DNA of 37,345 nt from Candidatus Melainabacteria bacterium (GCA_023250205.1 JAHFBE010000020.1:1-37345); one strand, 5' to 3'. Shown: positions 1-8,011, counted from the first letter of the stretch. The notes: generated from the sequence alone by a model not told the origin. A program made the numbers and translations.

Positions 1-91
1 AAATTTTTTCTAACGCAACATATATAAAAAAAATCTTAAATAATTTTGGGAATCCCTAACTTTAATTAGCAATACAAATATTGAACTCATA

Positions 92-139
92 GGTACACCG
101 GTACATCAGTACATAAGCACATAAGCATATGGGCACATA
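92..139. repeat. degenerate octamer tandem array (6 units)
   Basis: Six consecutive 8-base units can be read directly: GGTACACC, GGTACATC, AGTACATA, AGCACATA, AGCATATG, GGCACATA. The shared pattern is RG[TC]AC/CAYA-like, with gradual drift from one end to the other. The array lies 27 bases before the start of the GH116 gene. It is too short and too variable for a CRISPR array and has no spacers. It belongs to the same style of short-period array as the heptamer block near 13.8 kb, but the unit is different. Function unknown. Confidence 0.75.
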
Positions 140-166
140 GACTTACTAACATCTGTCATATACATC

Positions 167-2452
167 ATGATAATTCCAGAAGCAGCATGGAAAAGAAAAA
201 TAGGTGAACCTCTTGAATCGCCTGGTGTTGTAAAAGTTATTGGTCCTGAAGGTGGGCTCCCAAACTTTGATGATGGATATTTTCAGGGGATGCCTCTTGG
301 TGGATTTGGAGCAGGGACGATTGCTCAATCGTATAGAGGAGATTTCTCACGCTGGCATCTTGAGATTGGAAAGCATATTCATAAAACAATGAATACCTGT
401 CAATTTGGAATATATGAAGATGGAAAAGCAATCATTCTAAATGAATACAGACCGGAAGATAAAACATTATCTAAATGGAATTTTCAAAGACCAAATGGGA
501 TTTACCATGCACTTTATCCAACAGCGTATTTTGAGTACAAAGATTTTAATATAATCCAAGAACAATTTTCTCCAATCATTCCTCACAATTATCAAGAAAC
601 CAGTTATCCAGTTGCTATTTTCAAATGGCATATTTCAAATCCAAAAAATACAGAAAGAGAATTGTCTCTTTTATGGACTTGGGAATCTTTATTTGGAAGT
701 AAAGAAAATGTTTTTTATCAGGAGAATGTTTTTTGCGGACTTGTTTTTGATAACCAAATTCAGGAAAAAACATATAAATATGGACAAATGGGAATCTTTA
801 CTCAAACGCAGGATGTAGATATAAGTTATGTGAATGCTTTTCCAAAAGATGGAGATGGAAAAGAAATCTGGAATAGCTTTGCAAATGATGGCATTCTTAT
901 GATGACTCCAGGAAATAAAAGAAATAAAGATTTAAAGGATTCTCCAGGTGCTATCTGTGCAAAAGTAAAGCTGGCACCAAGAGAAAATAAAGTTATAACT
1001 TTTGTTCTTGCTTGGGATTTTCCAATTATGGATTCAGGCTTTGGTACGAAATGGTATAAGCGTTACACAAACTTATTTGGAAAGGATGGAAGAAATGTAA
1101 CCAGAATTGCACGTAAGGCTTTTAATAATCATGAAAGATGGATTGCTGAAGTTAAAAAATGGCAGGAATCCTTTTTGAAAACGGATAAACCTGACTGGTA
1201 TAAATCTCTTTTGCTTAATGAATTATATTTTCTTGCTGATGGTGGAACTATGTGGACATCAGGAAAACCAATTGAATTCTCTTCTAGTGAAAGAAGAGAA
1301 AAGGTTGCAGTTTCTGTAAGAAGGCAGGAAGAGCATTTTGGTTCTCTTGAATGCTTTGACTATCCGTTTTATGAAACATTAGATGTTAGATTTTATGGAT
1401 CATTTCCTCTTTTAAATCTATGGCCTGATCTTGAAAAACTTATAATGAGAGATTATTTTAAAACAATTGATCTTGAAATAACTGAAATGAAATATTTTGA
1501 TCATCCCTTAGACAAATCTACTGCACAGAGAAAAGTAAAAGGAGCTGTACCTCATGATCTTGGAGGACCATTTGAAGAGCCCTTTCTAAAGGTAAATGCA
1601 TACAGTCATGTAAACATAAATCTCTGGAAAGATTTAAATTCAAAGTTTGTTCTTCTGGTTTACAGGGATTTTTATTTTACAGGTAAAAATGATATTGATT
1701 TTTTAAAAGCAGCCTGGATTCCTATAGTTGATGCGCTGAAATATCTAAAACAATTTGATAGAGATGATGACTGTCTTATTGAAAATGATAATATTCCCGA
1801 TCAGACATTTGATAACTGGACAATGCATGGTCCAAGTACTTACTGCAATGGTCTCTGGCTGGCAGCTCTTGCTGCAGCAATTGAGATTGCAAAAATTCTA
1901 AATCATAATTACCAGCCAATGGATAAATGGCTTGAAATCGGGAAAAAGAATCTTGAATCTAAACTTTGGACTGGAGAATATTATTTGTATGATACAAAGA
2001 GTTCTCATGGAAAAGCAATAATGGCAGATCAACTTTGTGGACAGTGGTATGCAGATCTTTTAGGACTTGGAGATATTTTTCAAAAAGAAAGGGTAGAAAA
2101 AGTTTTAAAAAAGATTTTTGATTTTAATGTAATGAAAGTTGGAAATGGAGATATTGGAGCAATAAATGGGATAAATCCAGATGGAACTTTGTTGCCAGAA
2201 AGTCAGGTCTGGAAATTAAATACACAATCAAATGAGATTTGGTCAGGTGTTACGTTAGCTCTTGCTTCGCATATGTATTTAAGAAATATGAAAAAAGAAG
2301 CAATGCAAACAGCGCATGGAGTTTATTCTGTAGTTTATGAAAAAAAAGGATACTGGTTTAGAACTCCTGAGGCGTGGGATGTAAATGGAAACTTTCGTGC
2401 TTCTTTATACCAAAGACCTGGTGCTGTATGGGCATTAGAATTTATGAAATAG
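167..2452 (+). CDS. GH116 family beta-glucosidase / bile-acid beta-glucosidase (GBA2)-like glucosylceramidase
   Basis: Predicted retaining beta-glycosidase of family GH116 (the old DUF608), the family of human non-lysosomal glucosylceramidase GBA2 and of bacterial beta-glucosidases and xylosidases. The N-terminal beta-sandwich domain contains the glycine-rich segment MPLGGFGAGTI near residue 40. The (alpha/alpha)6 catalytic domain contains LECFDYPFYETLDVRFYGS near residues 393-412, the region of the nucleophile Glu. It also contains PDQTFDNWTMHGPSTYCNG near residue 545, the region of the acid/base Asp. At 761 residues it is close to bacterial family length. No signal peptide is visible, so it is probably cytoplasmic. 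The ATG at 167 lacks a clear Shine-Dalgarno. The exact sugar substrate cannot be told from sequence. It stands alone, with a repeat element downstream and no sugar transporter in view. Confidence 0.9.
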   Translation: MIIPEAAWKRKIGEPLESPGVVKVIGPEGGLPNFDDGYFQGMPLGGFGAGTIAQSYRGDFSRWHLEIGKHIHKTMNTCQFGIYEDGKAIILNEYRPEDKTLSKWNFQRPNGIYHALYPTAYFEYKDFNIIQEQFSPIIPHNYQETSYPVAIFKWHISNPKNTERELSLLWTWESLFGSKENVFYQENVFCGLVFDNQIQEKTYKYGQMGIFTQTQDVDISYVNAFPKDGDGKEIWNSFANDGILMMTPGNKRNKDLKDSPGAICAKVKLAPRENKVITFVLAWDFPIMDSGFGTKWYKRYTNLFGKDGRNVTRIARKAFNNHERWIAEVKKWQESFLKTDKPDWYKSLLLNELYFLADGGTMWTSGKPIEFSSSERREKVAVSVRRQEEHFGSLECFDYPFYETLDVRFYGSFPLLNLWPDLEKLIMRDYFKTIDLEITEMKYFDHPLDKSTAQRKVKGAVPHDLGGPFEEPFLKVNAYSHVNINLWKDLNSKFVLLVYRDFYFTGKNDIDFLKAAWIPIVDALKYLKQFDRDDDCLIENDNIPDQTFDNWTMHGPSTYCNGLWLAALAAAIEIAKILNHNYQPMDKWLEIGKKNLESKLWTGEYYLYDTKSSHGKAIMADQLCGQWYADLLGLGDIFQKERVEKVLKKIFDFNVMKVGNGDIGAINGINPDGTLLPESQVWKLNTQSNEIWSGVTLALASHMYLRNMKKEAMQTAHGVYSVVYEKKGYWFRTPEAWDVNGNFRASLYQRPGAVWALEFMK

Positions 2453-2531
2453 AAAATAAGTTTAATAAGATTGATTTATTAGCACATCCTCTTTTTTCGG
2501 GGGTGAAAACTTTTCGAGGATGAGTTTGCTT

Positions 2532-2632
2532 TGTCATTGCGAGGAGAGTCGAAGACTCGACGAAGCAATCTCATAAAAGCAATAGCGGTCAGGTGAGATT
2601 GCTTCGCCCGCTCAAGTGGGCTCGCAATGACA
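2532..2632. repeat. MITE-like inverted-repeat element, copy 1
   Basis: A 101-base element bounded by the 12-base terminal inverted repeats TGTCATTGCGAG and CTCGCAATGACA. A nested inverted pair, CGAAGCAATCTCA (2561-2573) and TGAGATTGCTTCG (2594-2606), lies inside, and each arm carries its own small hairpin (GAGTC-GAA-GACTC on the left). The last 48 bases (2586-2633) are identical to copy 2 at 28765-28812. The flanks add a weaker inverted match (CGAGGAT before, ATCCTC after), so the mobile unit may be longer. No protein is encoded. Ends of the TCATTGCGAGGAG type are known from intergenic repeats in many bacteria. Confidence 0.85.
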
Positions 2633-2654
2633 TATCGATCTTATCCTCAAATCT

Positions 2655-2685
2655 TTTACAGACCCTCTTTTTTCTGTGCTAAAAT
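2655..2685 (+). promoter_or_regulatory. probable tatA promoter, extended -10
   Basis: TTTACA at 2655-2660 and TAAAAT at 2680-2685 are separated by 19 bases. The -10 box is preceded by TG and one base, the extended -10 signature. Only nine bases separate the -10 from the tatA ATG, so the transcript would have almost no 5' leader. Confidence 0.45.
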
Positions 2686-2694
2686 CAATGCATT

Positions 2695-2898
2695 ATGCTC
2701 CCATTCAATCTTGGAATTCCAGAAGTAATAGTTATTTTAGGTATAGCATTAGTAATATTTGGCCCCAAAAAACTGCCTGATTTAGGAAGAAATCTTGGAA
2801 AAGGGTTAAGAAATTTCAAAGACTCGCTTTCTTCTGCTGCTAGTGAAATGAAAGCTGAATTAACTGAAGAAGATAAAGAAAAAGAAGCTAAAAGTTAA
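2695..2898 (+). CDS. tatA: Sec-independent (twin-arginine) translocase subunit TatA/TatE
   Basis: Pore-forming component of the twin-arginine translocation system, which exports folded proteins across the cytoplasmic membrane. The 67-residue protein has the family layout: a short N-terminal membrane helix (about residues 6-21, PEVIVILGIALVIFGPKK), the invariant FGP hinge, an amphipathic helix (LPDLGRNLGKGLRNFKDSL) and an acidic charged tail. Length is typical. Neither tatB nor tatC is adjacent, so the partner TatC must be elsewhere. There is no Shine-Dalgarno, and a -10-like box lies directly upstream. TatA and TatB are hard to separate in small single-copy systems. The acidic tail and length favour TatA. 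Confidence 0.95.
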   Translation: MLPFNLGIPEVIVILGIALVIFGPKKLPDLGRNLGKGLRNFKDSLSSAASEMKAELTEEDKEKEAKS

Positions 2899-2957
2899 AA
2901 GATATAGTTTAAAAGTGAAATATTTATTTTTATTTAAGCTTCTAAGTCTAATTTGTA

Positions 2958-2985
2958 TTGAAGGTTAAGAATCCTTTTTTATAAT
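2958..2985 (+). promoter_or_regulatory. probable sigma-70 promoter for the 797-residue protein
   Basis: TTGAAG (2958-2963) and a perfect TATAAT (2980-2985) are 16 bases apart. They sit about 55 bases upstream of the ATG at 3042. The leader contains a small hairpin (GTACT, nine-base loop, AGTAC) and an AAGGA Shine-Dalgarno before the ATG. Confidence 0.5.
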
Positions 2986-3041
2986 ATCTAAGAGGTGCTT
3001 TTTAGTACTTCTGTGAGGAGTACAATATCTCATAAGGAAAC

Positions 3042-5435
3042 ATGCAATTACCTTCTGCAAATCATATACGTCTAACTAAACTTCCTTCTAGTACAGGTTT
3101 TTGGAGAACACCTTTAATAAGAGGTAATAAGCTTCTGACAATAAGTCGTGGAGGAGCAGGGTCAGTTGCTTTGGGGGCACTTGGCTTGGCAGATACGCTT
3201 AATATCTTTTTTAGACAAGAAGATACTTCTTTCTGGAATCGTTTTCTCCGTCCTTCTTTCTGGGCATTTTTATCATTTGGAACCTACTTTTCTACAACAC
3301 CTCCAGCAAATGTTTTTCAGACAGATTTAATAAATAATGGGGTCAAAAATATAGTTGACAATATTATTGAAAAGCTAAGTGATAAAGATTCTTTTGTTCA
3401 GTTATTAAGTGACAAATCAATAAGAAATCTAAATAAAGCTCTTACTACAATGCTTGAAAAAGCTTGTACAGTTATAAGCAAACATTATGATAAGTTAAAA
3501 ACTAATACTAATCTAAATGAGCAGTTGTTCTGGACAGATATCCTGAGAGAAAGAGAACCCTTATTGTTCAGGTTATATGAATCAGTTTTTGATGAAAGTA
3601 AAGTTGAGTTAGAAGAGAGACCAGCAAAGCTTAGAGAGCTTCTTAGAGTTGAGGGAGGGACTTTTCTCCATAAATTAAGCAGTCAGGAACGTGATCTTGA
3701 AAGAGAGTTAATAGCTGAGATTTTTGCACCAGAAAAAGATTCATCTGGAAATGAATTAGAAAATACAGAGCTTGCAACTATAAGAAATGAAATTAATAAA
3801 GTTTTAGAGCCTCTTGGGATGACTCTTTTGTTCATTCAACCAGATAAACCAAATGATGAAATTAAATTATTTTTTGTTAATTTAAAAGGATATAGTGTTG
3901 ATAACAATAAAACTGATGCTCCTCTTGATTTGCCTGGAATGCTTGTTTCCTTAAATCCGGGAAATTTCTTTAATGTTACAAGAAACATTGTTGAAAATCT
4001 GAACGAATTATATAGGGATGAAAATGTAAGAGAAGTTTTAAGAGGAACTAATGTAAGCAAAGATAAGATTGAAATAGCAAATAAGGCAATATTATCTCAC
4101 CTAGGTCCCTGGATTCCAGAATTAAGTAGATATAATAGCGCACGCGCTATTCATGTTACTTATGACCCGAAAGTAACAGATCCAAAAATGAGTCCTTATG
4201 TTTATGTAACTCTTGATCCGATAATGAATCTACTTAATGAAACCTCTTTTGATCCAATAAGAAAGCTTAGAGATATTATAGGCACTGGTACAAGCGGAAT
4301 AATAGGTTCTATGGGATTAAAAGAGCAAGGAGTTTCTAATACTAATCACAGTGATAATTCAGAAAGAGAAGGAGATGTCCCAGTATATGCCTCAGGAGAG
4401 CCGAGAAGTAGTTTAGGTGGGGCTCCATTATATGAGGATTTAAATGATAATAAAGAATCAAAGAAAGTTGATGGTAAAACAAAAAAACAAAATGAAAACT
4501 TTAGACATAGGATGAAAATATTGACTGATATTACAGGTGTAGAAAAAGGACTTGGAATAACACTAGATAATGGAGATGATACAAATTTGCCTGAACTTAA
4601 ATTGTTGCTTTTGGCATTACAACTTAGATATCTTAATAATAAAGTTGGAGATCATGAAAAATCAAAAACGTTAATTAAAAACATTTTCTTTGATAAACAT
4701 AAAACTGAAATAGAAGCTGAAAGAAATAAAATTGTTGAAGAAATCAGAGGAAGAAAAGATCACATAATGAGTCGTGATGAAATAGAAAATGAAATAAACT
4801 CCAGGCTGGAAAAATATAAAAATGATTTATACGAAAGTAAATTTGAAAAAGAAAGATCCTCAGGACACTTGAAAACAAATACAGGTGATATCGATTCCGT
4901 TGAGCTTCCAAATGATAAAAAAGAAGAATTCTGGGAAGAATATGTAGACATGGCTGAGACAGTCTCTCAGGCTCTTTCTGAACTAATGCCTAGTAGTAAA
5001 TTCCTGGGTGAAGAACAACAGTTAAAACTAAGAGGGGCTGGGGAATTAGTTCGCAAATATGGAGTAAGAGATATCTTAGTATTAGCGCTTGAAGGTTCTC
5101 TAGCTAGAAATAATGGAAATGCAAAAGTTGAATTTAATGGGAAAAACATATTAATAGATTTTGGAGATGGAACTAAAAAATCTATTAATAATGATACAGA
5201 GCTTTTTTATGAATTGGCACGCTCAACACCGGGAAAAACTACAACTCAAGCAGTTCTATATGTTGAACATTTACTTAGAGTCTTAGATAAAGATCATGGT
5301 AAAGCTTTAGGGGCACAAATTGCAGGATTAAGAGATGCAGTTCTAGAATCATCAAAAGATGAAAGAGAAATTACACTAGCAGCTTATGGAGATAAGATGC
5401 CAAAAGATAGTCCAGATGGTGTTGTAAATAAATAG
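3042..5435 (+). CDS. large protein of unknown function (797 residues)
   Basis: Not recognised. The N-terminal 90 residues are basic, then contain two modestly hydrophobic stretches (about residues 38-52 and 66-84) that could dip into or cross a membrane. No cleavable signal peptide is obvious. The rest is highly charged and mostly helical in composition. A low-complexity, probably disordered linker (about residues 425-485, rich in S, N, E, G and K) separates a helical middle part from a helical C-terminal part. I see no nuclease, kinase, protease or nucleotide-binding motif. The ATG is preceded by AAGGA at good spacing and a strong promoter, so it is a genuine expressed gene, probably monocistronic. 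It ends 22 bases from the convergent reductase gene. It resembles the 868-residue protein at 17.7 kb only in size and composition. Confidence 0.85.
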   Translation: MQLPSANHIRLTKLPSSTGFWRTPLIRGNKLLTISRGGAGSVALGALGLADTLNIFFRQEDTSFWNRFLRPSFWAFLSFGTYFSTTPPANVFQTDLINNGVKNIVDNIIEKLSDKDSFVQLLSDKSIRNLNKALTTMLEKACTVISKHYDKLKTNTNLNEQLFWTDILREREPLLFRLYESVFDESKVELEERPAKLRELLRVEGGTFLHKLSSQERDLERELIAEIFAPEKDSSGNELENTELATIRNEINKVLEPLGMTLLFIQPDKPNDEIKLFFVNLKGYSVDNNKTDAPLDLPGMLVSLNPGNFFNVTRNIVENLNELYRDENVREVLRGTNVSKDKIEIANKAILSHLGPWIPELSRYNSARAIHVTYDPKVTDPKMSPYVYVTLDPIMNLLNETSFDPIRKLRDIIGTGTSGIIGSMGLKEQGVSNTNHSDNSEREGDVPVYASGEPRSSLGGAPLYEDLNDNKESKKVDGKTKKQNENFRHRMKILTDITGVEKGLGITLDNGDDTNLPELKLLLLALQLRYLNNKVGDHEKSKTLIKNIFFDKHKTEIEAERNKIVEEIRGRKDHIMSRDEIENEINSRLEKYKNDLYESKFEKERSSGHLKTNTGDIDSVELPNDKKEEFWEEYVDMAETVSQALSELMPSSKFLGEEQQLKLRGAGELVRKYGVRDILVLALEGSLARNNGNAKVEFNGKNILIDFGDGTKKSINNDTELFYELARSTPGKTTTQAVLYVEHLLRVLDKDHGKALGAQIAGLRDAVLESSKDEREITLAAYGDKMPKDSPDGVVNK

Positions 5436-5457
5436 TTAAATAGAAGTATTATAGAAA

Positions 5458-6522
5458 CTATTTAGCACTGACAGGTTGCTTTTGACCGTTGTTGTCTTTG
5501 TCGATCTCAGTATTTCCTGTTTTTTTCTTCTTAGGACCAGCCCACCACTCTGCACCACCCTTACCTTTTCCGTAAACGTGTGTGGAGACTGCACCGGCTG
5601 CACTGGCTGCTTCACCAAACTCCATTACTATTAAGTGTCTTTTTCCTGGATATTCTGTAGCATCACCAACTGCAAAGATTCCAGAGAGATTTGTTTTGCA
5701 GATTTCATGGGTTTTAATAAATCCTTTTTCATTTAATTCTAAACCCCACTGTTTAAGAGCATCTGCTGTAGGTCTAAATCCTGCACAGATAATTATGCTT
5801 TGAATTGGTTTGACGGTTTCTTCATTTGTCTGATTATTAAAGATAGTTACTTTTTCTACCTTATTAGCTCCTTCAATTTTTTTAATTTCATAAGGAATAA
5901 GCATTTGAATCTCACCAGCTTCAGAAAGAGCTTTTACCTGATTTACAGCACCAATGTGTGCTTTAAATCCATCTCTTCTGTGAATTAACGTGACACTTTT
6001 TGCTACATCTTTTAATGTGCAAGTCCAGTCCATTGCGCTGTCACCACCACCAACAATTAAAATATCCTGTCCTTTAAAATCTGCTATGTGTTTTACAGAA
6101 TAGCAAAGTCCTTTTCCATGATAATCGTCTTCACCTGGACAACCAATCTTTATAGGAGAAAATGCTCCCTTTCCGGTAGCTACAACGATTGCTTTTGTTT
6201 GGTAAACTTTTCCTGATTTGCATGTTAAAGTCCAAACTCCATCAACTTGTTTGATTGATTCCACACTTTGATTAAATTCTACATAAGGTTCGATTTGCAT
6301 AACCTGTTCAGTTAAACTATCTGAAAGTTCTTGTCCAGTGCATTCTAAAATAGCAGGGACATCATAGACAGGTTTTTCGGGATAAAGAGCGGCAGACTGA
6401 CCACCTAAAAAATCTAGTGCTTCTAGGATCATTGGCTTCATTCCACCAGTTCCACAATAAAATGCAGTCATTAAACCTGCAGGCCCACCACCAATAATTA
6501 TTACGTCATAGATTTTATCCAT
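5458..6522 (-). CDS. ferredoxin--NADP+ reductase, thioredoxin-reductase-like type
   Basis: FAD- and NADPH-dependent flavoprotein predicted to move electrons between ferredoxin and NADP(H) in the cytoplasm. The FAD-binding motif IIGGGPAG is at residues 9-16. The second Rossmann motif VGGGDSAMDW is near residues 157-166, followed by HRRDGFKA, whose arginines favour NADPH. The C-terminal FAD motif is GIFAVGDATEYPGK. The thioredoxin-reductase CxxC redox pair is absent (WTCTLK lies at that place with only one Cys), which separates this YumC-type reductase from true TrxB. The roughly 30-residue tail is polar and Lys-rich. The start is the ATG at 6522. The gene is divergent from the oxidoreductase at 6735 across a spacer holding a palindrome and a good promoter. 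Confidence 0.88.
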   Translation of the reverse strand: MDKIYDVIIIGGGPAGLMTAFYCGTGGMKPMILEALDFLGGQSAALYPEKPVYDVPAILECTGQELSDSLTEQVMQIEPYVEFNQSVESIKQVDGVWTLTCKSGKVYQTKAIVVATGKGAFSPIKIGCPGEDDYHGKGLCYSVKHIADFKGQDILIVGGGDSAMDWTCTLKDVAKSVTLIHRRDGFKAHIGAVNQVKALSEAGEIQMLIPYEIKKIEGANKVEKVTIFNNQTNEETVKPIQSIIICAGFRPTADALKQWGLELNEKGFIKTHEICKTNLSGIFAVGDATEYPGKRHLIVMEFGEAASAAGAVSTHVYGKGKGGAEWWAGPKKKKTGNTEIDKDNNGQKQPVSAK

Positions 6523-6600
6523 TTTTATTGCTTTCCTTCTTGTCTTTGAGAATTATTTTCTGCAATATATTTCTTTCAAATTGACGGTTAATAGAAATAT

Positions 6601-6638
6601 TTGTTTATATTTATAAACAACATTATTTTATACTACAA
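6601..6638 (-). promoter_or_regulatory. reductase promoter overlapped by a palindromic operator candidate
   Basis: TTGTTTATA and TATAAACAA form 9-base arms with a two-base centre at 6601-6620. On the minus strand a -35 (TTGTAG, 6638-6633) and a -10 (TATAAA, 6615-6610) are exactly 17 bases apart, with the -10 inside the palindrome. A repressor bound there would block the reductase promoter and could also affect the divergent gene. The regulator is unknown. Confidence 0.45.
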
Positions 6639-6665
6639 ATATAGGGAAATATATTGTAATGCGGT

Positions 6666-6693
6666 GTAGAGGCATTACATGTAATGCTCCTAC
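6666..6693. repeat. CATG-centred palindrome, cyanobacterial-style
   Basis: The core GCATTACATGTAATGC (6672-6687) is a perfect 16-base palindrome flanked by GTAGAG and TCCTAC, which match as inverted repeats at four of six positions. The architecture GTAGAG-core-CTCTAC with a central CATG equals that of the palindrome at 7906-7927. It sits in the leader of the oxidoreductase gene and would fold into a hairpin in the transcript. Palindromes of this form are, as I recall, abundant in cyanobacterial spacers. Confidence 0.6.
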
Positions 6694-6734
6694 GAACGTT
6701 GTAAAATATTCATTATGAATTAAGGAGAACAAAA

Positions 6735-7763
6735 ATGATTAAAGTTGCAATTCTTGGATGTGGTGGATTAGGTCAAAATATGGCTTTGCTAATTGAGCAA
6801 AAGAAAGAATTTAAGCTTGTTGGAATATGTGATCGAAATGCATATTTCTTTAATGAAAATGGAATATCAGGACTTACTGTAAAAGATGCAAAAGCAGTTG
6901 AGAGAATAAAGAGTTCTACAGTTTCGTCAAATCCAATTAATGATTTAATTTCAACTCACAAAGATAAAATTGATGCAATTTTTATTGCACTCCCAAATTT
7001 GCCAAATGAGTTTATTCCAAATATTGCAAAGGAAATTGTTTCTCTTGGATTTAGTGGGGTAATTGTAGATGCTCTGAAGAGGACAAAAGCTGTTGAAATG
7101 ATAAATAATATGGATCCTGCTTTTAAGTCTGCTAACATTCTCTACTTAACTGGTTGTGGAGCAACCCCGGGACTACTAACAGCAGCTGCAGCACTTGCTG
7201 CCCAATCATTTGTAGAGGTTCTTGATGTAACTATAACGTTTGGTGTTGGAATAGCTAACTGGGATATGTATAAATCAACCATCAGAGAAGATATTGCTCA
7301 TCTTGAAGGGTTTAATCCTGCAATAGTTTCAAAAATGACAGATGATGAAATTATAAAAGAGCTAGAAAAAAGAAATGGGATTTTAGAGTTACATCATATG
7401 GAACATGCTGACGATATTATGCTTGAACTTGCAAGTGTATGTTCAAGAGATAGAGTTACTACAGGTGGAATTGTAGACACAAGAAACCCTAAAAAACCAA
7501 TTTCTACAAATGTAAAAATTACCGGGAAGACATTTGAAGGAAAAATTTCTACGCACCAGTTTATTTTAGGTGATGAAACTACAATGGCTGCAAATGTAAA
7601 TGGACCAATCTTAGGTTATATGAAAAGTGGATTATGGTTGTATGACCTTGGTGTGAGAGGTGCTCTGACATCTGCACAAATAATGCCGCATTTTGGAGTA
7701 GCAAAAGAAGGCTATCTGGAAATACAGAAAAAGCAATCTTCTGAAGTGATTTTGCAACAATAA
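6735..7763 (+). CDS. saccharopine dehydrogenase-like NAD(P)-binding oxidoreductase
   Basis: The N-terminal Rossmann fold is clear: VAILGCGGLGQN with glycines at residues 8, 10, 11 and 13, then an acidic residue (CDRNA) at the end of the second strand. The C-terminal half contains GCGATPGLLTAAAALAAQSF, HMEHADDIMLELA, VDTRNPKKP and GDETTMAANVNGP. This pattern resembles a conserved oxidoreductase annotated in Cyanobacteria as saccharopine-dehydrogenase-like. The true substrate is not known to me, and a real lysine-pathway role should not be assumed. The ATG is preceded by a strong AAGGAG Shine-Dalgarno. The gene is followed by a stem-loop and is probably monocistronic, sharing its upstream control region with the divergent reductase. 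Confidence 0.8.
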   Translation: MIKVAILGCGGLGQNMALLIEQKKEFKLVGICDRNAYFFNENGISGLTVKDAKAVERIKSSTVSSNPINDLISTHKDKIDAIFIALPNLPNEFIPNIAKEIVSLGFSGVIVDALKRTKAVEMINNMDPAFKSANILYLTGCGATPGLLTAAAALAAQSFVEVLDVTITFGVGIANWDMYKSTIREDIAHLEGFNPAIVSKMTDDEIIKELEKRNGILELHHMEHADDIMLELASVCSRDRVTTGGIVDTRNPKKPISTNVKITGKTFEGKISTHQFILGDETTMAANVNGPILGYMKSGLWLYDLGVRGALTSAQIMPHFGVAKEGYLEIQKKQSSEVILQQ

Positions 7764-7769
7764 AAAAGA

Positions 7770-7800
7770 CAAGAAGCAGCGTAGCTATCGCTGCTTCTTG
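7770..7800 (+). terminator. stem-loop after the oxidoreductase gene
   Basis: A perfect 12-base-pair stem, CAAGAAGCAGCG and its complement, with a 7-base loop begins seven bases after the TAA. A second small hairpin (AAGTGT, ACACTT) follows at once. There is no U-run on the plus strand, but an A-run precedes the stem, so it would be a classical intrinsic terminator for minus-strand transcripts. On the plus strand it may terminate weakly or stabilise the 3' end. Confidence 0.6.
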
Positions 7801-7890
7801 AAGTGTCCCTTTACACTTGTTGGTTAATCCTTATAAACAGATCTTCGCAAATTAATGCTCTATAAGTCAACTAAGAAACGGTTAAATAAT

Positions 7891-7990
7891 GTTATTGCAA
7901 GGGAAGAGACGTTGCATGCAACGTCTCCACGGCAATCTATATGTGAATTGTTCAGAACTGCTTCGTCGTTAACGCTCCTCGCAGTGATAA
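7891..7990. repeat. chimeric inverted-repeat element, diverged copy 3 with embedded palindrome
   Basis: The left end GTTATTGCAAGGGA resembles the GTCATTGCGAGGAG end of copies 1 and 2. GGCAATCTATAT (7931-7942) matches the inner end of the left arm in copy 2. The right arm CTGCTTCGTCGTTAACG plus CTCCTCGCAGTGA (7958-7987) matches the complementary arm. Where the other copies carry their left-arm hairpin, this one has a perfect 22-base palindrome at 7906-7927 (GAGACGTTGCA and its complement). It lies between the oxidoreductase and hisI and ends about 10 bases before the hisI -10 box. Confidence 0.65.
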
Positions 7991-8011
7991 AGTCAGGTTA
8001 AAATAAAGTTA

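Noticed and set aside
2485-2522. Intrinsic terminator after the GH116 gene
   Set aside because: The 7-base stem CATCCTC/GAGGATG has a 24-base loop and no U-run. It may simply be the outer flank of the repeat element.
5458-6522. Thioredoxin reductase
   Set aside because: The fold matches, but the redox-active CxxC pair is missing, so a ferredoxin-NADP reductase is the better call.
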